Below are positions 33,352-44,690 of a DNA stretch of 64,000 bases, in pieces (position 1 is the stretch's first letter; each line of letters starts with the position of its first letter). This DNA comes from Manihot esculenta. Lineage: Eukaryota > Streptophyta > Magnoliopsida > Malpighiales > Euphorbiaceae. The position numbers and the translations under genes were made by a program. The notes beneath the pieces were generated by a model. The model worked only from the letters and a program-made list of their open reading frames with translations, made no database searches and was not told where the DNA came from. The DNA lies in assembly GCF_001659605.2 (NCBI RefSeq), contig NC_035170.2, positions 22,893,190 through 22,957,189 on the forward strand, read 5' to 3'.

Positions 33352-36300
33352 TTAGAAAAGATAAGGGTATTGCTGGAGCATGGACTCCCGTGTCTCCCAG
33401 GTGCACTCTTCCATATTGTGGTGGTTCCACAAGACTTTCACCATCGGGATTTCCTTGTTTCTTAGCTTTCTGATCTGGGTGTCTATGATCCGTACTGGCT
33501 GCTCAACATAGGTGAGATCCTCTTGGATCTCCACATCAGGCTCATTAAGAACCTTGCTCGGATCTGACACAAACTTCCTCAACATGGAAACATGGAAAAC
33601 CAGATGGATTCTTTCCATTGAAGCAGGTAAATCCAGCTTGTACGACACATTCCCAATCTTTTGCAAGACTTCGAAGGGTCCGATGTATCGTGGGGCTAGT
33701 TTACCTTTCTTCCCAAAGCGAACCACTCCTTTCATTGGAGACACCTTGAGCAATACCAGATCCCCCTCCTGAAACTCTACCTGTCTTCTGCGGATGTCTG
33801 CATAACTCTTCTGTCTGCTTGCAGCAGTCTTGATCCTTTCTCTGATTATGGGTACCACCCTGCTGGTAATCTCTACTAGCTCAGGCCCTGCTAAGGCCTT
33901 CTCTCCAACTTCCTCCCAGCAAACAGGTGACCTGCACTTCCTCCCGTACAAAGCTTCATATGGAGCCATCCCGATGCTAGCATGATGGCTGTTATTGTAG
34001 GCAAACTCCACCAAAAGTAGATGCTGCCTCCAAGAACCGCCAAAGTCCAGCACACATATTCTGAGCATATCTTCGATAGTCTGGATGGTCCTTTCTGACT
34101 GTCCATCAGTCTGGGGGTGGAAGGCAGTACTGAAATCCAACCTAGTACCCATGGCATTCTGCAGACTCCGCCAAAACCTGGAGGTGAACTGGGGCCCTCT
34201 ATCAGACACTATTGAAACAGGAACCCCATGCAGCCTGACGATCTCATCAACATACACCTGCGCCAACTTGTCTACAGAATAGCCACTCCTGACAGGGATG
34301 AAGTGAGCAGATTTGGTGAGTCTGTCCACAATCACCCATATGGAGTCCAATCTGTTGGACATCGCCGGTAACCCCACTACGAAGTCCATAGCTATATTCT
34401 CCCATTTCCACTCTGGAATAGGTAGCGGGTTAAGCATTCCAGCCGGCTTCTGATGTTTCAGCTTCACCCTCTGACACACTTCGCAGGCTGACACAAATTG
34501 TGCCACTTCTTTCTTCATCGCTGGCCACCAATAAACTTTCTTCAAATCTTGATACATCTTGGTGGCTCCGGGGTGAACGCTGTATCTTGCATTATGAGCC
34601 TCTCTCATAATGTCTCCTTTTAGCCTTATGTCATATGGTACACATAGTCTGCTCCCATAGCGGAGGATCCCTTTGCTGTCAAATCTGAACTCACTATCTT
34701 TGCCTGACTGAACAGTCCTGGCAATCTTCACTAACTCTGGGTCCTCATGCTGTTTCTGAGCCACCTGCTCCAGAAACACGGGTGCCACTCTCATCTGGGC
34801 TACCAAAGCACCTGTACCAGACAACTCCAACTGTAGACCTTCCTCAACGAGCTTGTAAAACTCCTTCACCACTGGCCTCCTCTCTGCCGATATGTGGGAT
34901 AAACTGCCTAGTGACTTCCGGCTTAGGGCGTCTGCCACAACATTCGCCTTACCCGGATGATACTGAATCTTGCAATCGTAGTCACTCAGCAGCTCTACCC
35001 ATCTCCTCTGTCTCAAATTCAAATCTCTTTGACTCAGGATGTGCTGTAGGCTCTTATGATCTGTAAAGATCTCACATTTTACCCCATAGAGGTAGTGCCT
35101 CCACATCTTGAGTGCAAAGATTACTGCTGCCATCTCAAGGTCATGTGTGGGGTAATTCAACTCATGCTTCTTCAGCTGCCTGGAAGCATAAGCAATCACC
35201 CTCTCGTTCTGCATTAGTACACAACCCAGTCCCACACGGGACGCATCACAAAAGACTGTAAAGTCCTCATCACTAGATGGCAGAGCTAACACTGGTGCTG
35301 AAGTCAACCTCTTCTTAAGCTCTTCAAAACTCTCTTCGCACTGGTCGGTCCACACAAACTTCTGATTCTTCCTGGTCAACCTGGTTAGAGGAGCTGCAAT
35401 CTTCGAGAAGTCCTGAACGAACCTCCTGTAGTAACCTGCCAAACCCAAGAAACTCCTGATCTCCGTCACTGAAGTGGGTCTAGGCCAGTTAGCCACAGCT
35501 TCTACCTTCTTGGGGTCCACTTCTATTCCATTTTCTGACACTACATGCCCCAAGAACGAAATGCTCCTCAGCCAAAACTCACACTTAGAGAACTTGGCAT
35601 ACAAGCCATGTTCCCTCAAGGTCTGCAAAACCAACCGCAGATGATGGGCATGCTCCTCTGCATTCCTAGAATACACTAAGATATCATCTATGAAGACAAT
35701 AACGAAGTGATCCAGGTACTGGCTAAACACTCTGTTCATAAGATCCATGAATGCTGCAGGGGCGTTGGTTAACCCGAACGGCATTACAAGGAACTCAAAA
35801 TGCCCATATCTGGTCCTGAAAGCTGTCTTTGACACATCATCTTCTCTGATCCTCAACTGATGGTACCCCGATCTCAGATCTATTTTGGAGAAACAACCTG
35901 CTCCAGCTAGCTGGTCAAATAGATCGTCGATCCTTGGCAATGGGTACTTATTCTTGGTAGTGACTTTGTTCAACTGCCTGTAGTCGATACAAAGTCTAAG
36001 GGATCCATCCTTCTTTCTCACAAACAAAACTGGTGCACCCCAAGGTGAAGTGTTTGGTCGGATGAAGCCCTTTTCTACCAGCTCTTGCAACTGTTCTTTC
36101 AATTCCTTCAACTCAGCTGGAGCCATCCTGTAGGGAGGGATAGAGATCGGTCGGGTTCCAAACATCAATTCTATCTCGAACTCTATCTCCCTAGCAGGTG
36201 GTAAACCTGGCAGCTCGTCTGGGAAGACGTCTAGAAACTCTCTAACCACTGGCACCGAGGCGGGCTCTCTAACCTGACTGCTAAGCTCTCTCACATGAGC

Positions 36301-38361
36301 CAAATACCCCTGACATCCCTTCCTAAGCAACCTACGAGCCTGAAGAGCTGATATCAGACCTCTAGGTGTACCCCTACTGTCTCCCCTGAAGACAACCTCT
36401 GACCCATCCTGACCTCTGAACCTGACTACCTTGTCCCTGCAGTCCAAGGTAGCACCATGGGTAGATAACCAGTCCATCCCTAGAATGACGTCAAAATCTA
36501 TCAAGTCTAGAACCACAAGGTCGGCGGAAAGGCATCTTCTCTCAACAAAGACTGGACTGCACTGGCAGACTGACTCTGCCACTGATGGGTCACACTTGGG
36601 TCCACTGACCCAGAGAGGACACTCTAACTCAGAGATCATCAACCCCAACCTCTGAACGGCTCTCGGAGCAATAAAAGAATGAGATGCACCAGGGTCCATC
36701 AAGGCATACACATCTGAACAACCAATGACTAAGTTACCTGCCACCACGGTGTTAGATGCATCTGCCTCCTGTTGAGTCATCGTGAAGATCTGTGCTGGAG
36801 CTGATGGACCTTCACCTCTGAAACCCGCTGAAGAAGAGGCTGACCCTCTCCCTCTGCCTCTGCCACTGGCCTGAGTCGTGGCTGGAGCTGCTGGCTGCGC
36901 TACACTACCTGAAGCCGTCTGCTGAGACTGTGCTCCAAAAGCTGCCCTAGGACACTCCCGAGCCATGTGTCCCTCCTGCCCACATCTGAAGTAGGCTGTC
37001 GTCCCAACCAGACATACTCCCTTGTGCGGTCTCCTACACTTCTTGCATACTGCATTGTCCGCACCAGAACTCGCGCCACTCCCCAGTCCCAGACTGGACT
37101 TGACCTTGTTCCAAAACTTATTCTTCTTCGGCTTCTTGGTGGTACTGCTCCACCTCTTGCTGCCTGAAGCTGCTGCACTAAAAGAAGAAGAGCCTGGGGT
37201 CTTAGAACCAGAAAGCTGTACCACTGACTGCTTAACTGTCCCCTGAACGATGGCACTGGCCTCCATTTTTCGGGCCATATCCACTATGGCATGGAAGCTC
37301 TCCCTATCTGCTGACTGGATCAAGGAGGAATACCTGGAGTGGAGTTTCATGATATACCTCCTTGACCTTTTCTGATCCGAGTCAAGATTTTGCCCTGCAA
37401 AAGGCAACAGCTCCAAGAATCTGTCTATGAACTCCTCTACACTCATCTCATCAGTCTGCCTCAACTGCTCAAACTCTATCATCTTCAGCTCCCTTGAACT
37501 ATCTGGGAAAGCCCATCCTGCAAACTCGTTTGCGAACTCTTCCCAAGACATGCTATCCACTCTCGGGTTCACATAATTCTTGAACCACTCTCGTGCCTTC
37601 TTGCACTTGAGTGTGAACCCAGCCATCTGTATGGCTCTACTATCATCAGCCCCAATCTCATCTGTGATCACCTTAACCCTTTCAAGATACACAAATGGGT
37701 CATCCCCTTTTTCATACTGGGGAACACCCAACTTCATGTAGTCTGTCATCTTGACCTTGCTCCCACTGGCTGAGCTAGGTCTAGGAGGTTGAGTAGCTGG
37801 GGCTGCTGGTTCTGCTGGAGGAGGAGGTGGTGCAACATTGTCTGAGGTAGGGTTTGCTGGATTTGGATAGTAAGGTGGGGGTGGATACATTGGGTATTGT
37901 GAATATGGTGGGTAGTAGGGTGGGTATGGCATCTGTGTGGGATAAGGGGTGAAGCTAGGGTAATCCGATGTACCTCCCATCGAATACCCGGGATCTTGTG
38001 AGAAGGGTGGGTAGTAAGGTGGCTGAACAAATCCCGAGGCCTGAGTGCCTCCTTGGGATTCCCCCATTCCCTCTTCTGACATACTAACTCCCAAACTGCC
38101 ATCCCTCCTCTGCTCTACATCCATATCATCCCCCATGTCCTCTGACGCTCCTCCCTGAACTGTTCCTCTGACTGATCTGCTTCTACCCAGATCCAAAGAC
38201 CTTCTAGGGTCTCTTACTGCTCTTTCTCTATTAGACCTACTAGACATTGCCCTAGGCAATGCTGGAGGACGGGCGCTCCTGCCCTCATCCTCAGGTGGTA
38301 CTCCAGTCAATCTTGCTGATCGACGAGTTCCTCTCATCCTGTTTTCCGAAAAATAGTACAC
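33352..38361 (-). CDS. Tekay-type gag-pol polyprotein, 1669 codons, uninterrupted
   Basis: Retrotransposon polyprotein. A proline/tyrosine-rich segment lies at about 120-195, the gag domain at 205-330, and zinc-finger region at 440-475. Protease has DPGAS near 555, RT has FIDDILVYS near 890, and RNase H has [10 protein letters not shown] and TDHKSL. Integrase has an HHCC finger from about 1255 (last Cys pair CEVC), the core with SDRGPQFTS near 1387 and [12 protein letters not shown] chromodomain (about 1614-1669) ends [19 protein letters not shown]. The frame opens at 38361, but the Met at 38337 (MRGTRRSAR) matches the element 1 start and is the likelier one. One oddity: the first Cys of the CCHC knuckle (CYRCGQEGH in element 1) is Tyr here (YFRCGQEGH). 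All enzymatic motifs look intact. Confidence 0.93.
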   Translation of the reverse strand: MYYFSENRMRGTRRSARLTGVPPEDEGRSARPPALPRAMSSRSNRERAVRDPRRSLDLGRSRSVRGTVQGGASEDMGDDMDVEQRRDGSLGVSMSEEGMGESQGGTQASGFVQPPYYPPFSQDPGYSMGGTSDYPSFTPYPTQMPYPPYYPPYSQYPMYPPPPYYPNPANPTSDNVAPPPPPAEPAAPATQPPRPSSASGSKVKMTDYMKLGVPQYEKGDDPFVYLERVKVITDEIGADDSRAIQMAGFTLKCKKAREWFKNYVNPRVDSMSWEEFANEFAGWAFPDSSRELKMIEFEQLRQTDEMSVEEFIDRFLELLPFAGQNLDSDQKRSRRYIMKLHSRYSSLIQSADRESFHAIVDMARKMEASAIVQGTVKQSVVQLSGSKTPGSSSFSAAASGSKRWSSTTKKPKKNKFWNKVKSSLGLGSGASSGADNAVCKKCRRPHKGVCLVGTTAYFRCGQEGHMARECPRAAFGAQSQQTASGSVAQPAAPATTQASGRGRGRGSASSSAGFRGEGPSAPAQIFTMTQQEADASNTVVAGNLVIGCSDVYALMDPGASHSFIAPRAVQRLGLMISELECPLWVSGPKCDPSVAESVCQCSPVFVERRCLSADLVVLDLIDFDVILGMDWLSTHGATLDCRDKVVRFRGQDGSEVVFRGDSRGTPRGLISALQARRLLRKGCQGYLAHVRELSSQVREPASVPVVREFLDVFPDELPGLPPAREIEFEIELMFGTRPISIPPYRMAPAELKELKEQLQELVEKGFIRPNTSPWGAPVLFVRKKDGSLRLCIDYRQLNKVTTKNKYPLPRIDDLFDQLAGAGCFSKIDLRSGYHQLRIREDDVSKTAFRTRYGHFEFLVMPFGLTNAPAAFMDLMNRVFSQYLDHFVIVFIDDILVYSRNAEEHAHHLRLVLQTLREHGLYAKFSKCEFWLRSISFLGHVVSENGIEVDPKKVEAVANWPRPTSVTEIRSFLGLAGYYRRFVQDFSKIAAPLTRLTRKNQKFVWTDQCEESFEELKKRLTSAPVLALPSSDEDFTVFCDASRVGLGCVLMQNERVIAYASRQLKKHELNYPTHDLEMAAVIFALKMWRHYLYGVKCEIFTDHKSLQHILSQRDLNLRQRRWVELLSDYDCKIQYHPGKANVVADALSRKSLGSLSHISAERRPVVKEFYKLVEEGLQLELSGTGALVAQMRVAPVFLEQVAQKQHEDPELVKIARTVQSGKDSEFRFDSKGILRYGSRLCVPYDIRLKGDIMREAHNARYSVHPGATKMYQDLKKVYWWPAMKKEVAQFVSACEVCQRVKLKHQKPAGMLNPLPIPEWKWENIAMDFVVGLPAMSNRLDSIWVIVDRLTKSAHFIPVRSGYSVDKLAQVYVDEIVRLHGVPVSIVSDRGPQFTSRFWRSLQNAMGTRLDFSTAFHPQTDGQSERTIQTIEDMLRICVLDFGGSWRQHLLLVEFAYNNSHHASIGMAPYEALYGRKCRSPVCWEEVGEKALAGPELVEITSRVVPIIRERIKTAASRQKSYADIRRRQVEFQEGDLVLLKVSPMKGVVRFGKKGKLAPRYIGPFEVLQKIGNVSYKLDLPASMERIHLVFHVSMLRKFVSDPSKVLNEPDVEIQEDLTYVEQPVRIIDTQIRKLRNKEIPMVKVLWNHHNMEECTWETRESMLQQYPYLF

Positions 38362-38584
38362 ATCACATAAACATTAGCATCATATGGTTCATGTGGGCAC
38401 ACATGAACCCGCATCACACATCATAGCATATCATTAATGCACATGCATATCATCATGGCATTTCACATCATCATGTAAGATAGGACTCCACATCCTATCC
38501 TAGTGGACATGACCTTCCTATTGTGCTTGACCTTCTATAACATCTATGAGCCCGACACTCTAGGTCCGACCATATGAACCTAGG

Positions 38585-38596
38585 GCTCTGATACCA
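38585..38596 (-). other. Primer-binding site of Tekay element 2
   Basis: TGGTATCAGAGC on minus, complementary to initiator tRNA-Met, three bases from the 5' LTR edge at 38600. Confidence 0.9.
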
Positions 38597-38599
38597 TTC

Positions 38600-40909
38600 T
38601 GTAACGACCCGAAAATCAGACCGCTACCGGCGCTAGGATCCGGGTCGACTTAAGGCCGCCGGGACCCGTAGCAAGCCAAACATACATCCTGTGCACCTGC
38701 TTAATCCCATACATGATCAACAACATATATAAAAAAATTAAAACTTTTCTTTCATTCATTTTCTCATACACCAAACTCAACCTGTGCATGCATTGAACAT
38801 AGCCATAATCATAAACTTAACCCCTCTGTGGGATCTCATCAATGCCCCCAATGGGTGGCATAACATGTGTTGAGTTGGCTAAACATAGACATCAATAAAC
38901 ATTAAGATCATGTATCAAAAGGGATTACAATATCCATAGGGTCAAGCACAACTTCTAAACCTCAATCTCATAATCAACATATACATGACATAACTATTCA
39001 TAACTTTTACATCATCTTACAATTTATCATGTCCACTTTCTAACTATTACAATTACAAGACTTTACTCTTCTTGACTTCTCTGTCTAGCCCGTACCTGCA
39101 ATCCTGGGGGATTAGGGAAAAGGGGTGAGCTACTAGAGCCCAGTGAGCAGAATAATAAAACATTTGCAACATATGATAACATGAAATGCATCACATCACA
39201 GCTAATCACATCAAGGATGAATTTGTCACTAATAGTCCTCTACATGTTCCAACTGTGCCAGGGGCGTAGAATGGGCCTCACTGGTCTTTCTCTTACATAA
39301 TCATAACATAGCATGACATAACATTCCATAATGCCAGGGGCGTAGAATGGGCCTCACTGGTCTTTCTCTTACATAGTGCCAGGGGTGTAGAATGGGCCTC
39401 ACTGGTCTTTCATACCGTATCATCATCATATCATAACATACGAGGACTAAAGGATCATTCAACATTCATCCACATCATCAACATATTATGCAATGCAACA
39501 TATTCGTGATTTCTAATGCAAACAACCTAAATATCTCATGGCATTCATGATGCGTGAATCATGCTAAAACGGGTTTATTATTTAAAAGCATAAGAGTTAT
39601 TCTACTCACCTCTAGCTGAAGCTCTACTGACTCAGAAGCAGCTGAACTCACTGCTGGGGTCCTCGGTTCCTCGGGTGCGAACCTACACAGGTGGACTCAA
39701 ATGAGGGACCAACCAAACATGAACATAACTCTAAACTACTCCCCAAAAACCCCTAGAACATCATGAAATAATCATGCAAAACATGCAAAGAAAGGCTGGA
39801 CAGGGCACTTTCGGCGGCAGGTTCGGCGGCCGAAAGTCCCTCTAGAGCTGAAAGTCAGGCAGGTTCGGCGGCACCTTCGGCGGCCGAAACTCCCAGACAG
39901 AGGCGAAACTCATGCATGTTCGGCGGCACTTTCGGCGGCCGAAACTACCAGACAGAGACGAAAGTCTCCTTTCGGGGGCAAGCTTCGGCAGCCGAAGGCT
40001 GCCTCCACAAGAGGGTTCGGCGGCCGAAAGTCCTTTCGGCTGCCGAACCTGGTTTCTCCCGAAGGGCAGAAACTTGGTTCAAACATGCACAAATGCCTCA
40101 AACTCATGCCATTATGCATTTAGCTCAACCAAAGCATGCATACAAGCTCCTAGGGGTCTCAAACTACCTTAAACCCCAACTACAACACATCAAGCAACAC
40201 AAATCCAACATACATTGCTCAAAACATAACATAAACTCAAAAACCTAACTATAAGCTAAACATGCATTCTACCCCAAAGATCTTCATAAAACTAACTTTA
40301 AACATGCAATGAGCTTAAGATCGGCTCTTACCTCTTAAAGATCGAGAGAGAGACGACCTAAAACTCGGAGGTGGGAGAGAGTGGGTTCTTGAACCTCCAA
40401 GCTCCAAAACTTTGCTCAAAAGCTCAAATCTTCAAAACAAAGTTAAAACAGATGAAAATCTTGAAAGATCTAGAGGAAAAACATCAAAGATTGGTGAGGG
40501 ACGGCGGAGAGCTCACCTTGGCCGAAAATGGGGAAAAAGCTCGCCCGTTTTCGGCTAAGGGACCCTTTTATAGTGGCTGGCCAGGACACGTTCGGGGGCC
40601 GAACGTGCCTCCGCATACATGCCATGTTCGGCGGCCGAACCTGGACTTCCCTCACTTATGCCTTCGGGGGCCTAAAGCACACCCGAAATGCATGCATGTT
40701 CGGCGGCCGAACTTTGAGTTTCGGCGGCCGAACCTGAGTTTTCCTCCAAGGGTGTTTTTATTTCAAAACTCATTTCCTCTTTACTTAATATCATCAAAAA
40801 CATTAAAACATTTCATGAAAACATGGTTTTACCCTTCTAGAGGTCTCCGACATCCGAGATTCCACCGGACGGTAGGAATTCCGATACCGGAGTCTAGCCG
40901 GGTATTACA
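38600..40909 (-). mobile_element. 5' LTR of Tekay element 2 (promoter LTR)
   Basis: 2310 bp. On minus, the TATA box (CTATAAAAGG, about 40566-40576) is followed by donor-like AAG/GTGAGC (near 40516) and GAG/GTAAG (near 40331). Acceptor-like TGTGTAG/G (near 39685) and TTGCAG/G (near 39098) follow. Palindrome clusters are at 39805-40055 and 40585-40735. It differs from the 3' LTR by one extra palindrome unit (about 55 bp) near 39890-39945 and a 20-bp loss near 40632. Confidence 0.93.
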
Positions 40910-40914
40910 AATTC

Positions 40915-41669
40915 TCTTTTCTAGTTGAAGTTGGAATTTCATATTTGTAATGAATTGGGAGATTTAAAACTCCATTATTAAACTCTTATTTACCTTCAAT
41001 ATTTATGCAACCTGATCTTTCTATAATTATTGCTTTGCTTTTAGAATCAATTAAGGCCTATTGTTTTTAATTGCTTGAGTAATATATTGTTTGAATAATT
41101 TAGGTCCATAATTGCTTAGATTGTTTAAACTCAAGTATAATCAGTTGCATAATCTGAACTTGACCACGCGGTTGGCAAGGTTAGAGTTGGGTTTCTCTAA
41201 GTCCTAATGCAGTTAACATTTGTGCGATGCTAAAAGCCCCAAGGACGTTCCTTGGCAACTTGTTAACTAGAGTTTGATTAGCGAACGTTTCCTAATCAAA
41301 CTAAAACTAAGGAGGAATATGGATTGTGAGAAGTGTCTTCCACATCCTAAACTAACTTATTGAAATAAATAAGAGTATCAAAAAGTCAATGATCAATTCT
41401 AAACAAACTGAAATTCATCCATGCTTCGACTAGAATCCTTTTCCCATTGAAATTCTTATCCTTTTAAATTATTGCTTTCTCTTGCTATTTAGTATTAATT
41501 CATCAAATCAAACCCCCCTTTTTAATTATTTGTCATTTACTTGTCCAAGTCATTATTAGGAAAATCCATAGTGTCAAATTCCTATTGTTCGACCCTATTG
41601 CCACTATCTACAAGTTAATTGTTGATTGTTTAATAGGTTTATTTTTGACGGCTTCGATAACCGCTATCA
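40915..41669 (+). mobile_element. Athila 3' LTR, second part
   Basis: Resumes the LTR broken at 28673 and ends AACCGCTATCA at 41669. Joined length is about 1394 bp, against 1412 for the solo copy at 43279-44690. A 4-5 bp TSD cannot be checked because the 5' end of this Athila element is lost. Confidence 0.9.
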
Positions 41670-41940
41670 CTATTATAAATTGAATCGTACCATCCAATGT
41701 TACGCGTACACATTCCATCCTCTTGGACATCCTGACTATTGGCCTGCAGCAGTTGGACTTCCTCTTGTGCCTGGCATTTCTAGAATAAGAAAGAAGGGAT
41801 GGCCGAGGTCTTCTAGAATACGTAATGAGATGGACTGAAGGTCAAACAAAATAAAAGAAACGTCTAGAGTCCATTGTTCCATATGTGGCAGGGTGGGGCA
41901 CAATAAGAAAACTTGTATGGGTGGGGAATCAAGTAGATAA
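41670..41940 (+). pseudogene. MULE (Mutator-like) transposase, C-terminal remnant
   Basis: The frame reads through YTFHPLGHPDYWPAAVGLPLVP, then basic RIRKKGWPR and RIRNEMD. After a one-step frame change it gives a CX2CX4HX4C zinc knuckle (CSICGRVGHNKKTC) and a stop at 41938-41940. A motif with W followed by P-rich, basic and CCHC segments is the standard end of MuDR/MULE transposases. The rest of the gene was lost or lies beyond the Athila insertion: 41669 is the Athila LTR end. It converges on the PMD gene at 43072. Confidence 0.75.
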
Positions 41941-43071
41941 ATATTGATCATTTCATGTAATTATTAAGTTATTTTCAATAAATTAGTTTATTTTTATGAC
42001 ATAAGAAATATATAAGAATTTTAAACATAATTAAATATTGAAATGTAAGTGATATTTAATTTTTGTAAATGACTTTTTTGAAGAAGCAGTATACAATAAA
42101 ATTATGTTTCATTAGTGAACAAACGACTATAGATTTCATTAGTAAAATCTAAACAACTTCATTTCACCACAAAGAATATGCAACTGTAACAACAAAGGGA
42201 CAGGCTATCATCTGATTGATCAATCTCAACAATTAACAAAGTCATATGAACATGCAAAGTAGTCTGCAAGGCAACCAGTTATTCAAAAACATTCAACTCA
42301 CAGCAACCATGAATCATAACATGAACTGTAATGAAGGCATAAGGTTGCAAATTGCCAACGTTATTCTCATGAAAAAAAATGGCCAAATAACCTTCATAGC
42401 TAAAAAACACTCAGGTATTTGCGCTTATAAATCTGAATATTATAATGCTGGACCGACAATATCAGTCTATTCATAACTCATTCTATCACCAATAGGCATG
42501 TCCAACTTCACACCAATATCATCTGTTGAATAATCACTATGAACCTAGAGAGGAACCGAGACAGGAACAACAAATAAATGAGTTAACTCATGTTAAAATT
42601 TACATAGCCACAATTAATGCATTCAAATCGTAATCTCAGATCACCAACAAGAAATTTTGAATTCAGCAACTCACCAAATAGAGACCCCACCATTACAAAT
42701 AAATCAAACAATATAACAATAAGAGTGTAATCGATTTAAGTTGACATATATGATTATAAACTGATATCCGCATCAACCCGAACAAGGTAAATAAAAAAAA
42801 TCAAACAAGATCCTATCACAAAGCATAATTGATTAAAAATAAAAAATTACACGCACCAATTTAAAATATGGAATGATATCAGTTAAAGCTTCCTAAAGTC
42901 TCCGCCAAAGATGTCATGTCTAATTACCACCTGCATTGCCCGAAATGATAGTGAATCATAATAATCAATCAATATCTTTCAATAGGCACAACTAAATACC
43001 CCGAAAAAAATATTAAACATAATGAAAATAATTCAATTAAAACACTTTGTACATACATAGTCAACTCACAG
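41941..43071. other. Spacer between convergent MULE transposase and PMD genes
   Basis: AT-rich sequence, presumably the 3' untranslated regions of the two convergent genes. No coding sequence or RNA gene is recognisable. Confidence 0.5.
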
Positions 43072-43278
43072 TCAGTGATGATCACCAGTACCACACCTTT
43101 GATGTCTCCTCTCATGTGGCTCCCGTAAGCGACCGTGCCATGGTCCTGGTGCAAGAAATTGCTGGAGATCTAGATCTTCCTGTGTCGGTGCATTGAAACC
43201 TGAATCATGCACCACAGCTGCAAAGGGATCGGATTGTCCAAACAGACCGACACCAGTCTGGCCATATCCTAATCCAGC

Positions 43279-44690
43279 TGATAGCGGTTGTCGAAGCCAT
43301 CAAAAATAAACCTATTATCAATCAACAAATAATTTGTAGATAGTGACAATAGGGTCGAACCACAGGGATTTGACACTACGAATTTTCCTAATAATGACTA
43401 AGGTAAACAAATAAAGTAAAAAGAGGGGGGTTTGATTTGATGAACTAAAACTAAATAGCGAGAGAAAGCAATAATTTAAAAAGATGAGAATTTCAATGGG
43501 AGAAGGATTCTAGTTGAAGCATGGATCTATTTCAGTTTGTTTAGAATTGATCATTGACTCTTTAATACTCCTATTTATTTCAATAAATTAGTTTAGGATG
43601 TAGAAGACGCTTCTCACAATCCAAATTCATCCTTAGTTCTAGTTTGATTAGGAAACGTTCGCTAATCAAACACTAGTTAACAAGTTGCCAAGGAATGTCC
43701 TTGGGGATTTTTACTTTTCAACTGTTAACTGCCTTAAGTCTTAGAGAAACCTAATTCTATCATTGCCAACCGTGTGGTCAAGTTTAGATTATGCAACCGA
43801 TTATACTTGAGTTTAAACAACCTAAGCAATTACGGACCTAAATCATTCAAACAATATATTACTCAAGCAATTAAAAGCAATAGGCCTTAATTGATTCTAA
43901 AGGCAAAGTAATAATAATAGAAAGATCAAGTTGCATAAATATTGAAAATAAAGAAGAGTTTAATAATGGAGATTTAAATCTCCCAATTCATCACAAACTG
44001 AATTTTTCCAACTTCAACTAGAAAAGAAAAGTGTTTAGCCACTCATGGTGGACAAAATACACAAAAAGAAAGGAGAAAAGTAGAAGAAGAGAGGCTGCTG
44101 AAATTCTGCAGTGTTGCTGATGATATTATGCAGAAAATCTGATGATGCCTTGCTGGTTTGGGGCTGTCTCCTTTTATAGGTGAAGAGTCCTAGTCCAATT
44201 AGAATTTGAAATCCTAATTTGACTTGGTCTTTTATAGTCTTTTATTCCTTCTTTGCTTTTGTATTTAATTATGAATGAATTCTTCTTCTTGAGAAAGTCT
44301 TTCTTGGGAGTGACTCTTGGAGATGTTCTAGATTGATCTTGTAATGTTTGAAGTAGGATAGAACTTCAATGCTTTTGAAATTTGAAATTTGCCTCTTTCC
44401 CGCGCTACTGTCCGCCTCTGCTTCAGTTTGATTTGGGCAGTTGATTTGCCCAAATCATTTGCCCCAATCGCTCACAAGTCAGTCCCAGTTTTTTGCTTCA
44501 GCTCCTTGTCAGTGATTTGGCCAAATCACTTCGACCCAATTACTTTTCCAGCTTTTTCTGCACTTTTTCTCCAACTTTCCATTTTCTTCCTTTTCTGCAA
44601 AAACATTATAAAAACCATAAATTAAGCTGGAAAATGTGTAATTAAACAGTAATAAAGATAATAAAAATGTGGCTAAACTATGTTTGATCA
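43279..44690 (-). mobile_element. Solo Athila LTR in the PMD gene, TSD CCAGC
   Basis: 1412 bp. It reads TGATCAAACAT at 44690 and CCGCTATCA at 43279 on minus. CCAGC is duplicated at 43274-43278 and 44691-44695. It is the same family as the split LTR at 28035-28673/40915-41669 and gives its uninterrupted sequence. A perfect 20-bp palindrome is at 44511-44530. Confidence 0.93.
44511..44530. repeat. Perfect 20-bp palindrome in the Athila LTR
   Basis: AGTGATTTGGCCAAATCACT equals its own reverse complement. Related words lie nearby at 44429-44460 and in all other Athila pieces of the window. Confidence 0.9.

Larger units (their letters stand above)
28674..40909 (-). mobile_element. Tekay element 2: complete, young Ty3/gypsy chromovirus, TSD AATTC
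   Basis: Full element with 3' LTR 28674-30950, polypurine tract, gag-pol 33352-38361, primer-binding site and 5' LTR 38600-40909. AATTC is duplicated at 28669-28673 and 40910-40914. The two LTRs look nearly identical by eye except for indels in the palindrome array, so insertion is recent. It lies inside the 3' LTR of an Athila element, and its own 3' region carries another solo LTR (31019-33307). Confidence 0.95.

Noticed and set aside
36690..36700. Protease motif DPGAS as a damaged active site
   Set aside because: Both Tekay copies share it and similar DPG forms occur in related plant gypsy elements, so it looks lineage-typical.
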